In this document: piece after piece, positions 12,212 through 23,468 of the stretch
How positions within the stretch are numbered: position 1 is the first letter of the stretch
Layout: each line of letters opens with the position of its first letter
Assembly: GCA_028826165.1 (NCBI GenBank)
Contig: JAPDFW010000090.1
Span: 62,001-126,000, forward strand
Direction: 5' to 3'
Length of the DNA: 64,000 bases
From: Anaeramoeba ignava
Taxonomy: Eukaryota; Metamonada; Anaeramoebidae
Notes under the pieces: model-generated
What the model saw: only the letters and a program-made list of their open reading frames with translations
What the model was told of the DNA's origin: nothing
Databases searched by the model: none
Position numbers and translations under genes: made by a program

Positions 12212-14910
12212 ATGATTCGTTTTCATAATAAACCATTTTTAACGTCTAAAAGATCTCCAAATCAAACTCCAATTAAAAAATCAACAGGAATGATGAATTG
12301 GATGAAAAAAACTATTGTTGATACTCTTCCAAAACTTTTTTCAAACAAAAACGAAAAAAACAACGAAGAAAATGAATATTTTTCAATTAAAAAAAATGAA
12401 CCAAAAGAAAAAAACATTACAAGAATACAAACAAAACAAATTCATGAAGAATTAGTTCCAGATTTTGATGTTAATTCACAAGAAGCTATTTTTAAAGAAG
12501 GAACTGAAAAACCTGAAAAAGATGAACCAATTAATCAAGCTTTTGAATCTTTATTAGAAAAAGGAATAACTTATGAACAGTTTGAAAAATATAAAAAACT
12601 ATTAAAATCATGTATAATTATGGATGAAAATCAAAATCAAAATCAAAATCAAATTCAAAATCAAATTCAAAATCAAAATCAAAATCAAAATCAAAATTTA
12701 AATCAAAATCAATTTCAAAATCAAAATCAAAATCAAAATCAAAATCAAAATTTAAATCAATTTGAAAATTTAAATCAAAATCAATTTGAAAATTTAAATC
12801 AAAATCAAAATGAGTTTGAAAAGGAAAATAAATTTATAAAGGAAAATAAATTTATAAAGGAAAATAAATTTATAAAGGAAAATGATAGTCGTATTGTTTT
12901 TTCTCCTCAATTAAGAAGAAAATTTCCAAATTTAATAAACATTCTTAAAAATTCACCTACAAATTTAAATCAAACAGAAGGAAAACCAGATCAAGTTATT
13001 AAAAAGCCAAGAAACACAAAGAAAAAACTACACATTCAAAATTCAATTCAAAATTCAATTCAAAATCAAAATCAAAATCAAAATCAAAATCAAAATCAAA
13101 ATCAAAAATCAAATCCAAAATCAAATCCAAAATCAAATCCAAAATCTTTCAAATGAAGATCCATTAATAAAAAATATAAAAACTTCAAAAATTGTGAAGA
13201 AGAAACAACCAAGTTTACAATCTTTAAAGAAACATTTGCAACTTGAAAATATTAAACAATCAAGAAAGAAAGAAAGATTAGCAAATCGAATGTTAAAATC
13301 AAAGAGAATTACCCCAAAACAATTAGAAAAAACAACTGATAATTCTTCAGATAAAACAATTGAAATTGAAATTTTTAAACGTGAAAAAGATTCAAAGTTA
13401 CTAAAATCTCATAAGAAATTTAGATTAAAAATTCCTAAAGGTTTTAAAGGAAAACCAATAATTCGAAGAAAGAAAACAAAAAGAAAATCACCAACAGATG
13501 ATAATGACCAAATTGTTGTTGTGACAAAAGATATAACAAATCAACAAAAACAAGAAACAAAACAAGAAACAAAACAAGAAACAAAGAAACGAAAATCAAA
13601 AAAATCAAAAAAAGAAAAACAAAAAGAAAAAACAAAAAAAGAAAAGAAAAAGAAAAAGAAAAAGAAAAAGAAAAAGAAAATCAAAAACAAAAACAAAAAG
13701 AAAATCAAAAAGAAAAAGAAAATCAAAAACAAAAAGAAAATCAAAAAGAAAAAGAAAATCAAAAACAAAAAAAAAAACAAAAAGAAAAAGAAAATCAAAA
13801 ACAAAAAGAAAATCAAAAACAAAAAGAAATTCAAGAAAATCAAGAAATTCAACAACAAAAGCAAACACAAGAAATTCAACAAATTCAACAAAAAGATCAA
13901 GAAGATCAAGAAAATCAAGAAAAACAAGAAAATCAACAAATTCAACAAATTCAACAAATTCAACAAACTCAACAAACTCAAGAAAATCAAGAAATACAAG
14001 AAACTCAACAAACTCAAGAAAATCAACAAATTCAAGAAATTCAAGAAACTCAACAAATTCAACAAATTCAAGAAAATCAACAAACTCAAGAAAATCAACA
14101 AACTCAAGAAACTCAAGAAACTCAAGAAATTCAACAAAAAGATCAAGAAAACCAAGAAAATCAAGAAACACAAAAACAAGATCAAAGTATTAGAAGTGAT
14201 TCAATTTTTAATAATCCAAATAAGAAAAGTGATTCAATTTTTAATAATCCAAACAAAAAAGTGATTCAATTTTTAATAATCCAAATAAGAAAAGTGATTC
14301 AATTTTTAATAATCCAAATAAGAAAAGTGATTCAATCTTTAATAATCCAAATAAGAAAAGTGATTCAATCTTTAATAACCCAAATAAGAAAAGTGATTCA
14401 ATTTTTAATAACCCAAACAAGCAAAGTGATTCAATCTTTAATAATCCAAATAAGAAAAGTGATTCAATTTTTAATAACCCAAAAAAATCAAGTGATTCAA
14501 TTTTTAATAACCCAAATAAGAAAAGTGATTCAATTTTTAATAACCCAAATAAGCAAAGTGATTCAATCTTTAATAATCCAAATAAGAAAAGTGATTCAAT
14601 TTTTAATAATCCAAACAAATCAAGTGATTCAATATTCAATAATCCAAATAAATCAAGTGATTCAATTTTTAATAATCCAAACAAGCAAAGTGATTCAATC
14701 TTTAATAATCCAAATAAGAAAAGTGATTCAATTTTCAATAATCCAAACAAATCAAGTGATTCAATTTTCAATAATCCAAATAAGAAAAGTGATTCAATTT
14801 TCAATAATCCAAACAAACCAAATGATTCAATATTCAATCAAAACAATTCAACAACAAATCCAACAAATTCAATTTTTAATCAAAACAATTCAAATTCAAA
14901 TTCAAATTAA
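12212..14910 (+). CDS. Low-complexity Asn/Gln/Lys-rich protein with 11-residue repeats (frame-disrupted)
   Basis: Not assigned to any known family. The first 130 residues are ordinary sequence (MIRFHNKPFLTSKRS, then a MNWMKKTIVDTLPKLF helix). They are followed by long NQ runs, three ENKFIK repeats and a basic stretch. The downstream part is a KEKENQKQ / QIQQIQQ / QENQEIQ tract and then about 20 copies of SDSIFNNPNKK, ending at 14910. To read it as one protein, three single-base shifts are needed, all inside repeats: an extra A near 13104-13108, a missing A near 13641-13645 and a missing A near 14255-14260. Separate ORFs therefore appear at 12212-13156, 13194-14264 and 14261-14941. Either the tract is unstable or the sequence has homopolymer errors. 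A nuclear or scaffold role cannot be inferred. Confidence 0.5.
14193..14842 (+). repeat. 33-bp coding minisatellite (SDSIFNNPNKK)
   Basis: About 20 tandem units of 33 bp encoding SDSIFNNPN followed by KK, KQ, KS or KP. Units differ mainly at synonymous T/C positions and at the two residues after NPN. All six frames are nearly open, which produces spurious long ORFs on both strands. Confidence 0.88.
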
Positions 14911-14937
14911 AGTTTTTAATTCAAAACAATTTGAAAA

Positions 14938-15190
14938 ATGATTATTTTTAATTGGAATAAACAATTTAAATTCTTCAAAATTCAAATTCAAATTCAAATT
15001 CAAATTCCATTTTTAATCAAAAAAAATTCAAATTCATCTGGTTCTTTTTGATTCTCAAAAAAATTTTGAGTTATTATTTGAGAAAAACTCTCTTCAAATC
15101 GTTCTAATTTCAACTAAAACTGTTGAATCCACATCAAAAAAGTTCCTTTTTAAAAGATAATGAAAAGAATAATAGAAATTCAGGTTAAAA
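14938..15190 (+). pseudogene. Diverged partial copy of sequence from the downstream GIDE-like gene
   Basis: Three short blocks here reappear in the same order at about 15395-15780: ATTGGAATAA.., CTGGTTCTTTTT.. with TTTGAGAAAAACTC, and CTAAAACTGTT.. ending AAAAGATAATGA. The segment at 15050-15160 is open (LVLFDSQKNFELLFEKNSL and so on), but no complete exon structure can be built. It may instead be upstream exons of the same gene. Moderate to low confidence. Confidence 0.35.
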
Positions 15191-15417
15191 AATATCAATT
15201 TTATTAAAACAATTAAATTTTAATCAAAATAAAAAATTTTAAATAAATTTATAATTAAATTTATAAATAATTTTTTCATTTTTTCATTTTTAAATTTTAA
15301 ATTTTTCTAAATTTTTAAAAAATAAAATTTTTAAATAAATTTCTAATTAAATTTCTATTAAATTTTTAAATAAATTTTTTGAAAAAATTGCTTTTTAATT
15401 GGAATAACTGGATTTAA

Positions 15418-18321
15418 ATTTATTATTCTTCAAAAAAATCAGAAAAAAAAATTAAAGAATATGAAAAAGTAAAAAAAATAAAATTTCAAAAAATTTATGA
15501 AGAAAATATTTCAAATGAAGTTATAGAAACAAAAGGAAAATTAAGTGGAAATAAATTAAAAGTGTAACTGGTTCTTTTTCAAAAATCAAGTTCTTAAATA
15601 AATTTCAAATTCTCAAGTTTTTTAAATTTATTGATTTGAGAAAAACTCAAACTCAAAATCAATTTCTAATTAAATTTATAAATAATTTTAAAATAATCCT
15701 AAAACTGTTAAAAGAAATTGTTTATAATTTTTCTCAAAAATTTTCCTTTTTATAAAAAGATAATGATATTTATTTAATTCAAATTGAAGATATAGAAAAT
15801 TTTGTAAATAAATTTCTAAATAATTTTTAAATAAATTTATAATTTTAAATAAATTTCTAAATAAATTTTATAATTAAATTTTAAATAAATTTCTAAATAA
15901 ATTTATAATTAAATTTATAATAAATAAATTTAAATAAATTTATAAATAATTTCTAAATTTTATAAATAATTTTCTAAATAAAAATAAATTTCTAAATAAT
16001 TTTATAAAATAATTTTTATAAATAAATTTCTAAATAAATTTATAATTAAATTTAATTAATTTTATAAATAAATTTATAAATAAATTTCTAATTAAATTTC
16101 TAAATAAATTTCTAAATTAAATAAATAAATTTAAATTTATAAAAATAAATTTATAAAAATAAATTTTTTAAATTAAATTTCTAAATAAAATAAATTATTT
16201 AAATTTATAAATAAATTTTAATTAAATTTCTAAATAAATTTATAATTAAATTTCTAAATAAATTTATAATTAAATTTCTAAATAAATTTCTAATTAAATT
16301 TATAAATAAATTTTCTAAATAAATAATTAAATTTTAAATAAATTTCTAAATAAATTTATAATTAAATTTCTAAATAAATTTTATAAATAAATTTTATAAA
16401 TTTCTAATTAAATTTATAAATAAATTTTAAATAAATTTCTAAATAAATTTATTAATTAAATTTCTAAATAAATTTCTAAATAAATTTATAAATAAATTTC
16501 TAAATAAATTTATAATTAAATTTTATAAATAAATTTATAAATAAATTTCTAAATAAATTTAAATAAATTTCTAAATAAATTTCTAAATAAATTTTAAATA
16601 AATTTCTAAATAAATTTATAATTAAATTTCTAAATCAATTTCTAAATTAAATTTTATAAAAATTTATAAAATTAAATTTATAATTAAATTTATAAATAAA
16701 TTTCTAAATAAATTTCTAAATTAAATTTATAAATAAATTTCTAAATAAATTTCTAATTAAATAAATAAATAAATTTATAATTAAATTTCTAAATAAATTT
16801 CTAAATAAATTTATAAATCAATTTATAATTAAATTTATAATTAAATTTCTAAATAAATTTCTAAATAAATTTAATAAATTTCTAAATAAATTTTCAATTA
16901 AATTTCTAAATAAATTTATAATTAAATTTCTAAATAAATTTATAATTAAATTTCTAAATAAATTTCTAAATAAATTTATAATTTTTAAATTAAATTTATA
17001 AATAAATTTCTAAATAAATAAATAAATAAATAAATTTATAATTAAATTTCTAAATAAATTTATAAATAAATTTATAATTAAATTAAATTTCTAAATAAAT
17101 TTCTAATTAAATTTCTAAATAAATTTCTAAATAAATTTCTAAATAAATTTTAAATAAATTTTAATAATTAAATTTCTAAATAAATTTCTAAATAAATTTC
17201 TAAATAAATTTCTAAATAAATTTCTAAATAAATTTCTAAATAAATTTCTAAATAAATTTCTAAATAAATTTAAATTTCTAAATAAATTTCTAAATAAATT
17301 TCTAAATAAATTTCTAAATAAATTTCTAAATAAATTTATAATTAAATTTCTAAATAAATTTTAAATTTATAAATAAATTTATAATTAAATTTCTAAATAA
17401 ATTTATAATAAATTTCTAAATAAATTTTTTAAATAAATTTATAATTAAATTTTAATTAAAATTAAATAAATTTATAAATTAAATTTTAAATAAATTTCTA
17501 AATTAAATTTCTAAATAATTAAATTTCTAATTAAATAAATTTCTAAATAAATTTCTAATTAAATTTATAAATAATTTTATAATTAAATTTCTAAATCGAT
17601 TTCTAATTAAATTTATAATTAAATTTATAAATATATTTATAAATAAATTTATAAATAAATTTATAAATAAATTTCTAAATAAATTTCTAAATAAATTTAT
17701 AAATAAATTTCTAAATAAATTTCTAATTAAATTTATAATTAAATTTCTAAATAAATTTATAAATAAATTTCTAAATAAATTTATAATTAAATTTATAATT
17801 AAATTTATAATTAAATTTATAATTAAATTTCTAAATAAATTTATAAATCAATTTCTAAATAAATTTATAATTAAATTTCTAAATAATTTTCTAAATCAAT
17901 TTATAAATATATTTCTTCTCAAAAGAATCTTCCTTATGTAAAAATTTATGAAAAATTTACACCATTAACTGAAGCACCTGAACCAGAAACAAAATTACAT
18001 TTCCATATTGATTCACAAACAGAAAAAGAATTTATAACTTACAATACACTTGGATATAGAAAAGTGGAAAAAGTAATTCTTCCAGAAACTCAAGTTTATG
18101 TTTTGGGTTATCTTAAAAAAAAGAAAAATAATCAATCTTTTATTTTGAAATCTCCAAAAAATTCAAATTTAAATCTTCAAATATCAAAAACTTCTCCAAC
18201 AAGTTTTATTCAAAATAAAAAGATTTTTTTAAAAACAACAAAAGGAATTGGAATTGCAATGATGGCTATTTCTATTTTTTTTGAAGTGCGTAAAGGTTTT
18301 CATTTCTATTTTAAGAAATAA
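15418..18321 (+). CDS. GIDE-domain (MUL1/MULAN-like) membrane protein, start unresolved, no RING seen
   Basis: Three coding blocks can be recognised. Block 1 is 15418 to about 15563 (KIKFQKIYEENISNEVIETK). Block 2 is about 15760-15803 (DNDIYLIQIEDIENF), and block 3 is 17926-18321. Blocks 2 and 3 join in phase across a 2122-bp intron. In MUL1 the same order occurs: a PF.L...DG segment, a VYEKF motif (here VKIYEKFTPL), then a GYRKVEKVILPETQVYVLGYL segment matching the GIDE core. A C-terminal membrane segment (GIGIAMMAISIFFEVRK) follows at the place of the second MUL1 helix. MUL1 is a mitochondrial or organelle outer-membrane ubiquitin/SUMO ligase whose RING follows that helix. Here a stop comes 14 residues after it, so the ligase function is not supported. 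The N-terminus and the exon between blocks 1 and 2 are not resolved. Confidence 0.55.
15804..17925 (+). repeat. 2.1-kb intron of (AAATTTCTAAAT)-type repeats
   Basis: Almost pure tandem array of 8-17-bp units such as AAATTTCTAAATAAATTTATAATT. It starts at a GTAAAT donor and ends at CTTCTCAAAAG. It is the largest intron in the window, has no coding potential, and is the only spacer between two GIDE exons. Confidence 0.7.
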
Positions 18322-19210
18322 AAATGTTGAATCATCAATTTTTTTATTTTTTTTCATTTTCATTTTTTTCATTTTTTTCATTTTTTTCATTTCATTTTTT
18401 TTTTTGAGTTTTAATAAATTTATTAATGAAAAAAATAAAAGCATTTCATCAGCGAAATTCATTTTTTTTCTTTAAATTTATCTTAACTTTTGTAAATCCT
18501 CCGAAAATAGAAAATTTTTCTTTTTAAATTTTCGAAAAGAAAAAAAAAAAAGAAAAATTAAAAAAAATTTTTTTTCCTTTATTATCAGCTTTCGAGTTTT
18601 TTTTTTTTGAGAAAGCCAAATTAAAACAAAACCGAAAATTGTTTTAATATTTATCCGAAATATTTCCATTTTTTCCTTTCATTTTTCAATGTGTTTTCTT
18701 TCATTGAATGATTTAGAAATATTAAGTAAAAAAGAATTGGGATCAATTTTAAATAATTCGAGAGAGAAAAAAAACAACCATTTTCAACAAAGAAGAAATT
18801 TGAATTTTTATGTATTCATCTCATTTAAAAATGTATGTTAGTATGTATTATTAAAATGAGTTTTTAATTTTAGAATTACTGATTATCAGTTCTTCATTCA
18901 TCATTTTCTTTGCGATATCCAATGTTTGTGTTGTCTTGGGAATTGATTTCGAAAACCCAATAACGTTTGTTTCGAAAAAAATCAGAAAAGTGTTCTTGAG
19001 ATATTCCTATTTCCCGAAAATTATTGATTTCCTTTTTTCAAATTTAGAATTTTTCTTCCATTTTGAGAAAAAATGAATTAAAAATCAAAATCAAAAAATC
19101 AAAAAAAATTTTTGGATTTTCATTTTGATTTTGAAAAGAAAACTGAAAAAGAAAAGAAAAAAGAGAATCAATCCAATTCCTTCTTGATATCTTTTTTCTC
19201 CTTTTTTTTC
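18322..19210. other. Intergenic stretch with possible short spliced plus-strand ORF
   Basis: The first 350 bp are T- and A-runs with several TTTTTCATTT motifs. At about 18690 a plus-strand ATG opens a frame (MCFLSLNDLEILSKKEL..). It may splice from near 18822 to an acceptor TTTTAG near 18873 and continue as a hydrophobic frame (ELLIISSSFIIFFAIS..) to about 19075. No family is recognised, and it may not be a gene. The remainder holds simple A/T-rich sequence. Confidence 0.25.
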
Positions 19211-20190
19211 TTAAAGTTTTGAATAGAAAAAAATCATTGAGGAGGATTTATTTGTATGAGTATACACTCGATAGAATAAAGAGTCATTAAATAGCCACCA
19301 CTGTTGATTTCTTAATTTGATTTCCACATAATAATGAAAGGTTTTGTCTGCCAAATAAGTTCTGGTGAAATATTGCAATTAATTCATATTTTTGACAAAT
19401 TTCTTCTTTTTCATCTCTTGGCACAAATAAATCATCCTTTCCATTGATATTTTCTTTATTTTTGTTAAACAAGTTTGTTTTTTTAGTGGTTAAAATTAAA
19501 ATTTCTGGGAAATCTTTCAAAATCATGTGTTTCTTGACCTGGAAGAGTTCATATTTTAGACAATTCCATATAAATAATTTTTTAATTCATTAATAGTTGT
19601 TATTTGAGATACCTGTTTTTTATTCCAAACAATTTTGCCAAAGTGCTGATTCTAAAAGAATTTCTCGAGATAAGACACGAAAAAACCGATCCAAAAAGCT
19701 TCAAAATGTTTAAAATAACGAATTTTTCCAACATTTTTATTTTTGAGATGTCAACCACCGTCAGAATAGATGTCCAATTGTTTTGTTTTTTGGACAATTT
19801 TCCTTCTTTGATTTTTTGTGTAAAGAATTTACTGAATATATCTATGGAAGGTTGAACAAGAAAGCCGTTCTAAAATGAAGAGAAAGAAAAAACAGAAATG
19901 AGGCAATTCCAAAAAATTAATTGGAGATTATTGACTTTTCCAGATTACTTACTTTCTCTGTTTCAACAGAAATGACATCGTAGTATAAAATCTGTTCTCC
20001 ATATAAAATGGAGAAACAGAGCAAGGACCAAAATTTCGCCTTGTGGTATTCTTCTGTAGTCCATTGATGTCTGAATTCTTGTATGTTATCTGCATAATCC
20101 ACAACCACTACGATGCATTCTTTACTATCAGATGCTTCGGAAAGTTTTGAGATACCTGCATAATAAGATGTAAATGATTTAGTTGTTTTT
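19211..20190 (-). pseudogene. Broken gene with USP/UCH-like C-terminal segment
   Basis: Read on the minus strand, three exon-like blocks are separated by good GT-AG introns, one with a strong pyrimidine tract before TTTTAG near 19870. Block 1 (about 20190-19955) gives ECIVVVVDYADNIQEFRHQW. Block 2 (19870-19608) has frame breaks. Block 3 (about 19535-19211) gives DFPEILILTTKK, then YELIAIFHQ, and after a one-base shift HYYVEIKLRNQQWWLFNDS, then SSSMIFFYSK. Those last pieces follow the order of ubiquitin-specific protease C-termini (PEILIL.., YELIAI, HY..V...WW.FNDS, ..FFYSK). The catalytic Cys box is not seen, and at least two frame breaks are needed. The upstream blocks could be an unrelated gene. 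Confidence 0.4.
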
Positions 20191-20215
20191 CTGTTAATCT
20201 ATCAATGAATTCCAT

Positions 20216-20259
20216 TTCTTTTTTCTTTTTTCTTTTTTCTTTTTTCTTTTTTCTTTTGG
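20216..20259. repeat. TTTTTC simple repeat
   Basis: About six perfect copies of a TTTTTTC-type heptamer next to the possible start of the broken minus-strand gene. A microsatellite; no function visible. Confidence 0.8.
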
Positions 20260-20449
20260 AAAAACTGATCCGAAAAATTGGAATTGAAAAGAAAAAAAAT
20301 GAAAAAAAAAAATCTAAAAAATGAGAATAAAAATATAAAAGTTAAAACAAATTTTCTTTTTTATTTATTATTTTAAATTTTAAAAACAAATTTTCAAATT
20401 AATATTAATTCAATTTAATTCAAAAAAAAAGATAAAATTTTAATTTCAA

Positions 20450-21605
20450 AAAAATCAATTTTCAAAATATTTTTAAATAATAAAATATTTAAATCTAAAA
20501 CAATAAATTATTATTTTAAACATAAAACTAAATATTAAATTATATTTTTAAATTAATTTATAAATTAAATATTAAATTAAATTTATTCTTATTTTTTATA
20601 TTTTTATGTTAAATATTTTTAATAATAAAATATTTAAATCTAAAACATTAAATTATTATTTTAATAATAAAATTAAATATTAAATTATATTTTTAAATTA
20701 ATTTTTAAATTAAATATTAAATTAAACTTATTCTTATTTTTATATTTATATGTTAAATATTTAAATAATAAAATATTTAAATCTAAAACATTAAATTAAT
20801 ATTTTAATAATAAAATTAAATATTAAATTATATTTTTAAATTAATTTATAAATTAAATATTAAATTAAATCTATTTTCATTTTTATATTTATATGTTAAA
20901 TATTTGAATAATAAAATATTTAAATCTAAAACAATAAATTAATATTTTAATAATAAAATTAAATATTAAATTATATTTTTAAATTAATTTATAAATTAAA
21001 TATTAAATTAAATCTATTCTCATTTTTTATATTTATATGTTAAATATTTAAATAATAAAATATTTAAATCTAAAACAATAAATTATTATTTTAATAATGA
21101 AATTAAATATTAAATTATATTTTTAAATTAATTTATAAATTAAATATTAAATTAAATCTATTCTTATTTTTTATATTTTTATGTTAAATATTTAAATAAT
21201 AAAATATTTAAATTTAAAACAATAAATTATTATTTTAATAATAAAATTAAATATTAAATTATATTTTTAAATTAATTTATAAATTAAATATTAAATTAAA
21301 CTTATTCTTATTTTCTTTATTTATATGTTAAATATTTAAATAATAAAATATTTAAATCTAAAACAATAAATTATTATTTTAAACATAAAATTAAATATTA
21401 AATTATATTTTTAAATTAATTTATAAATTAAATATTAAATTAAATTTATTTTTATTTTTTATATTTATATGTTAAATATTTTTAAATAATAAAATATTTA
21501 AATTTAAAACAATAAATTATTATTTTAATAATAGAATTAAATATTAAATTATATTTTTAAATTAATTTATAAATTAAATATTAAATTAAATCTATTCTTA
21601 TTTTC
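20450..21605 (-). repeat. Satellite B array, left copy
   Basis: About eight tandem units of roughly 144 bp. ATGTTAAATATTT recurs near 20606, 20751, 20894, 21038, 21181, 21326 and 21469. The array ends at the stop codon of the RCC1-BTB gene. It is inverted relative to the array at 27395-28260. Confidence 0.9.
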
Positions 21606-21609
21606 TTTA

Positions 21610-23374
21610 TTAATTTTGATTATTAAATTTGTTAATTAATAAATCAAATAAATTTGGATTTGTTTGATTTATTTGAAAATAATCAATTCCTCTTTCTAAT
21701 TCTTCAATTATTTCTTGTGTAATTTCAATTTCTTCTTTAATTTGATTTGAATAAATCCAATATTCAAATATTTGAAATGATTTATTACTTAATTCACTAT
21801 AATCTGTAACTTTATTAGATTTATCTTCAGTTACAGATAAAAACATTCCTCGATATAATTCACTTCTCATTATTAATATTAATTTAGGAAATTTATATTG
21901 TTTTTCTTTTCTTTCAATAATAAAATCTTTTTCATTTTCATTTTCATTTTCATTTAAATAAATTCTTTTCATTGTTTCTTCAATTTTTTCATTTGAATTT
22001 ATAATTTCTTTAATTTCAGAATATAATTTTGGATTTATTTTGGAATTGTTTGAATAAATCATTTTAAATATTTGATTTGATTCTTTAATTGATTTTGTTG
22101 AAATAATTTCTTTAAGTTTTTCAATTTGATTTTGATTTTGATTTTGATTTAATCTATATTTTAATATTAATTTATGAACTTCAATTATTTCTCCATTTTT
22201 GGTTTTAAATGAAATATCACAAAATTCTTTTCTTTTAAATAATTTTATCAAATCTTCTTCAAGATTGGAAAAAGAAGGAGGAGAATAATAAATAAATGAA
22301 TTTGAATATCCACAAAGAACATGATAATTGTAAATATTTTCATTAAATCTTAATTTAGGAAGTTCAATTTGAATTGGAACTTTTTGATATTTTCTATCTC
22401 CAGTTCCTAATTGACCATATGAATTCCCTCCAAATATAAATAGTTTTCCTTTGGAGGTTAAAATCAAAGTATGAACGCATCCACAAGAAAAATCAAGAAT
22501 ATCATCATTTTCAAATAAAGATGATTTAATTTCAGTAAATTCATAAGTATTGTGTATTTTGCCAAGTCCATTATATTCATAATATCCACATGAATAAAGT
22601 TTTCTTTTTGGATTTTCATTTTCATTTTCATTTTCAATCAACATCAATGAATGAAAAAATCCACATTGAATATCAATTATTTTGCCTTTTGGAATATTTT
22701 GGATTTGTGTTAATTTATGGATTTGTGTTGATCTTCCTAATCCAAGTTGACCATCATAATTATAACCGCATCCAAATAATTCTTGATTTGAATTTAAAAG
22801 AAAAACAGAAAATGAATCATTTCCTGAAAATATTTTAGAAATATTTTTCATCATTAAAATTGGTTTTTCTGTTTTTTCAAGTGTTTCAGGATCAAAACCA
22901 AGTTGACCATAATTATTTGAACCAATTCCATAAGCATTTTGATTTGAAGTTAATAAGTAAATTGAACTTAATCCAGAAACAATATCTTGAATTATTCTAT
23001 CATTTGTATCTTCGAATTAATGATGAAATATTGATAAATTTATTTGAATTAATATCTTTTCCTTTGAGAAATACATTTCCTTCTATTGTTAAAATAGCTT
23101 CATTTTGATAACCAACAGTTACTTTTTGAATATTTTCTTCAATTTGGATTTCTTCAGGATTTGAATCATTTTCTTTTAAATATTCTATTGCTTTTCCGTT
23201 TTTAAAAAGGAAAATTGTTCCAAAATAACCTGATGAAATTTGTTTAATTTGTTTTTCATTTTCATTTTCATTTTCATTTTCAAATTTAAATTGAATTGGT
23301 TTTGTTATTTTATCTGGTTCATTTTTGATAAGTTTTCTTAATTGATTTGAACCAAAAAATAAAATTTCATTCAT
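21610..23374 (-). CDS. RCC1-repeat/double-BTB protein, left copy (one frameshift)
   Basis: The start MNEILFFGSNQ (23374) is chosen because the right-hand copy starts at the same point. RCC1 beta-propeller repeats occupy the first half (FGCGYNYDGQLGLG, YSCGYYEYNGLGK, FGGNSYGQLGTGDRKY). Two BTB-like segments follow: FCDISFKTKNGEIIEVHKLI, then KDFIIERKEKQYKFPKLILI. A single extra base at about 23014 breaks the frame after NISSLI. The right-hand copy lacks that base and reads through there. The gene is single-exon. RCC1-BTB proteins are typically Cullin-3 adaptors or trafficking regulators; substrates cannot be inferred. Downstream it abuts satellite B. Confidence 0.85.
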
Positions 23375-23423
23375 TTTTGAAAAGAAAAAAAATGAAAAAA
23401 ATGATTTTTTAATTTTTAATTTT

Positions 23424-23456
23424 TCATTTTTCATTTTTCATTTTTCATTTTTAAAA
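23424..23456 (+). promoter_or_regulatory. TTTTTCATTTTTCA promoter motif array
   Basis: Four TTTTTCA units within 35 bp, lying 12-45 nt upstream of the beta-propeller ATG at 23469 and in the divergent gap to the minus-strand RCC1-BTB start. Role inferred. Confidence 0.35.
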
Positions 23457-23468
23457 TACATCTGCAAA

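Larger units (their letters stand above)
20370..23380 (-). repeat. Left arm of a large inverted repeat
   Basis: Contains satellite B plus an RCC1-BTB gene on the minus strand. It matches 25630-28340 as reverse complement, down to the unique sequence at the outer edge: AACAAATTTTCAAATTAATA here and its complement near 28310. The arms differ by satellite copy number and scattered substitutions. Confidence 0.9.

Noticed and set aside
13541-14185. Minus-strand leucine/phenylalanine-rich ORFs
   Set aside because: They are the complement of the poly-Lys/Gln coding repeat. All frames are open because the repeat lacks stops.
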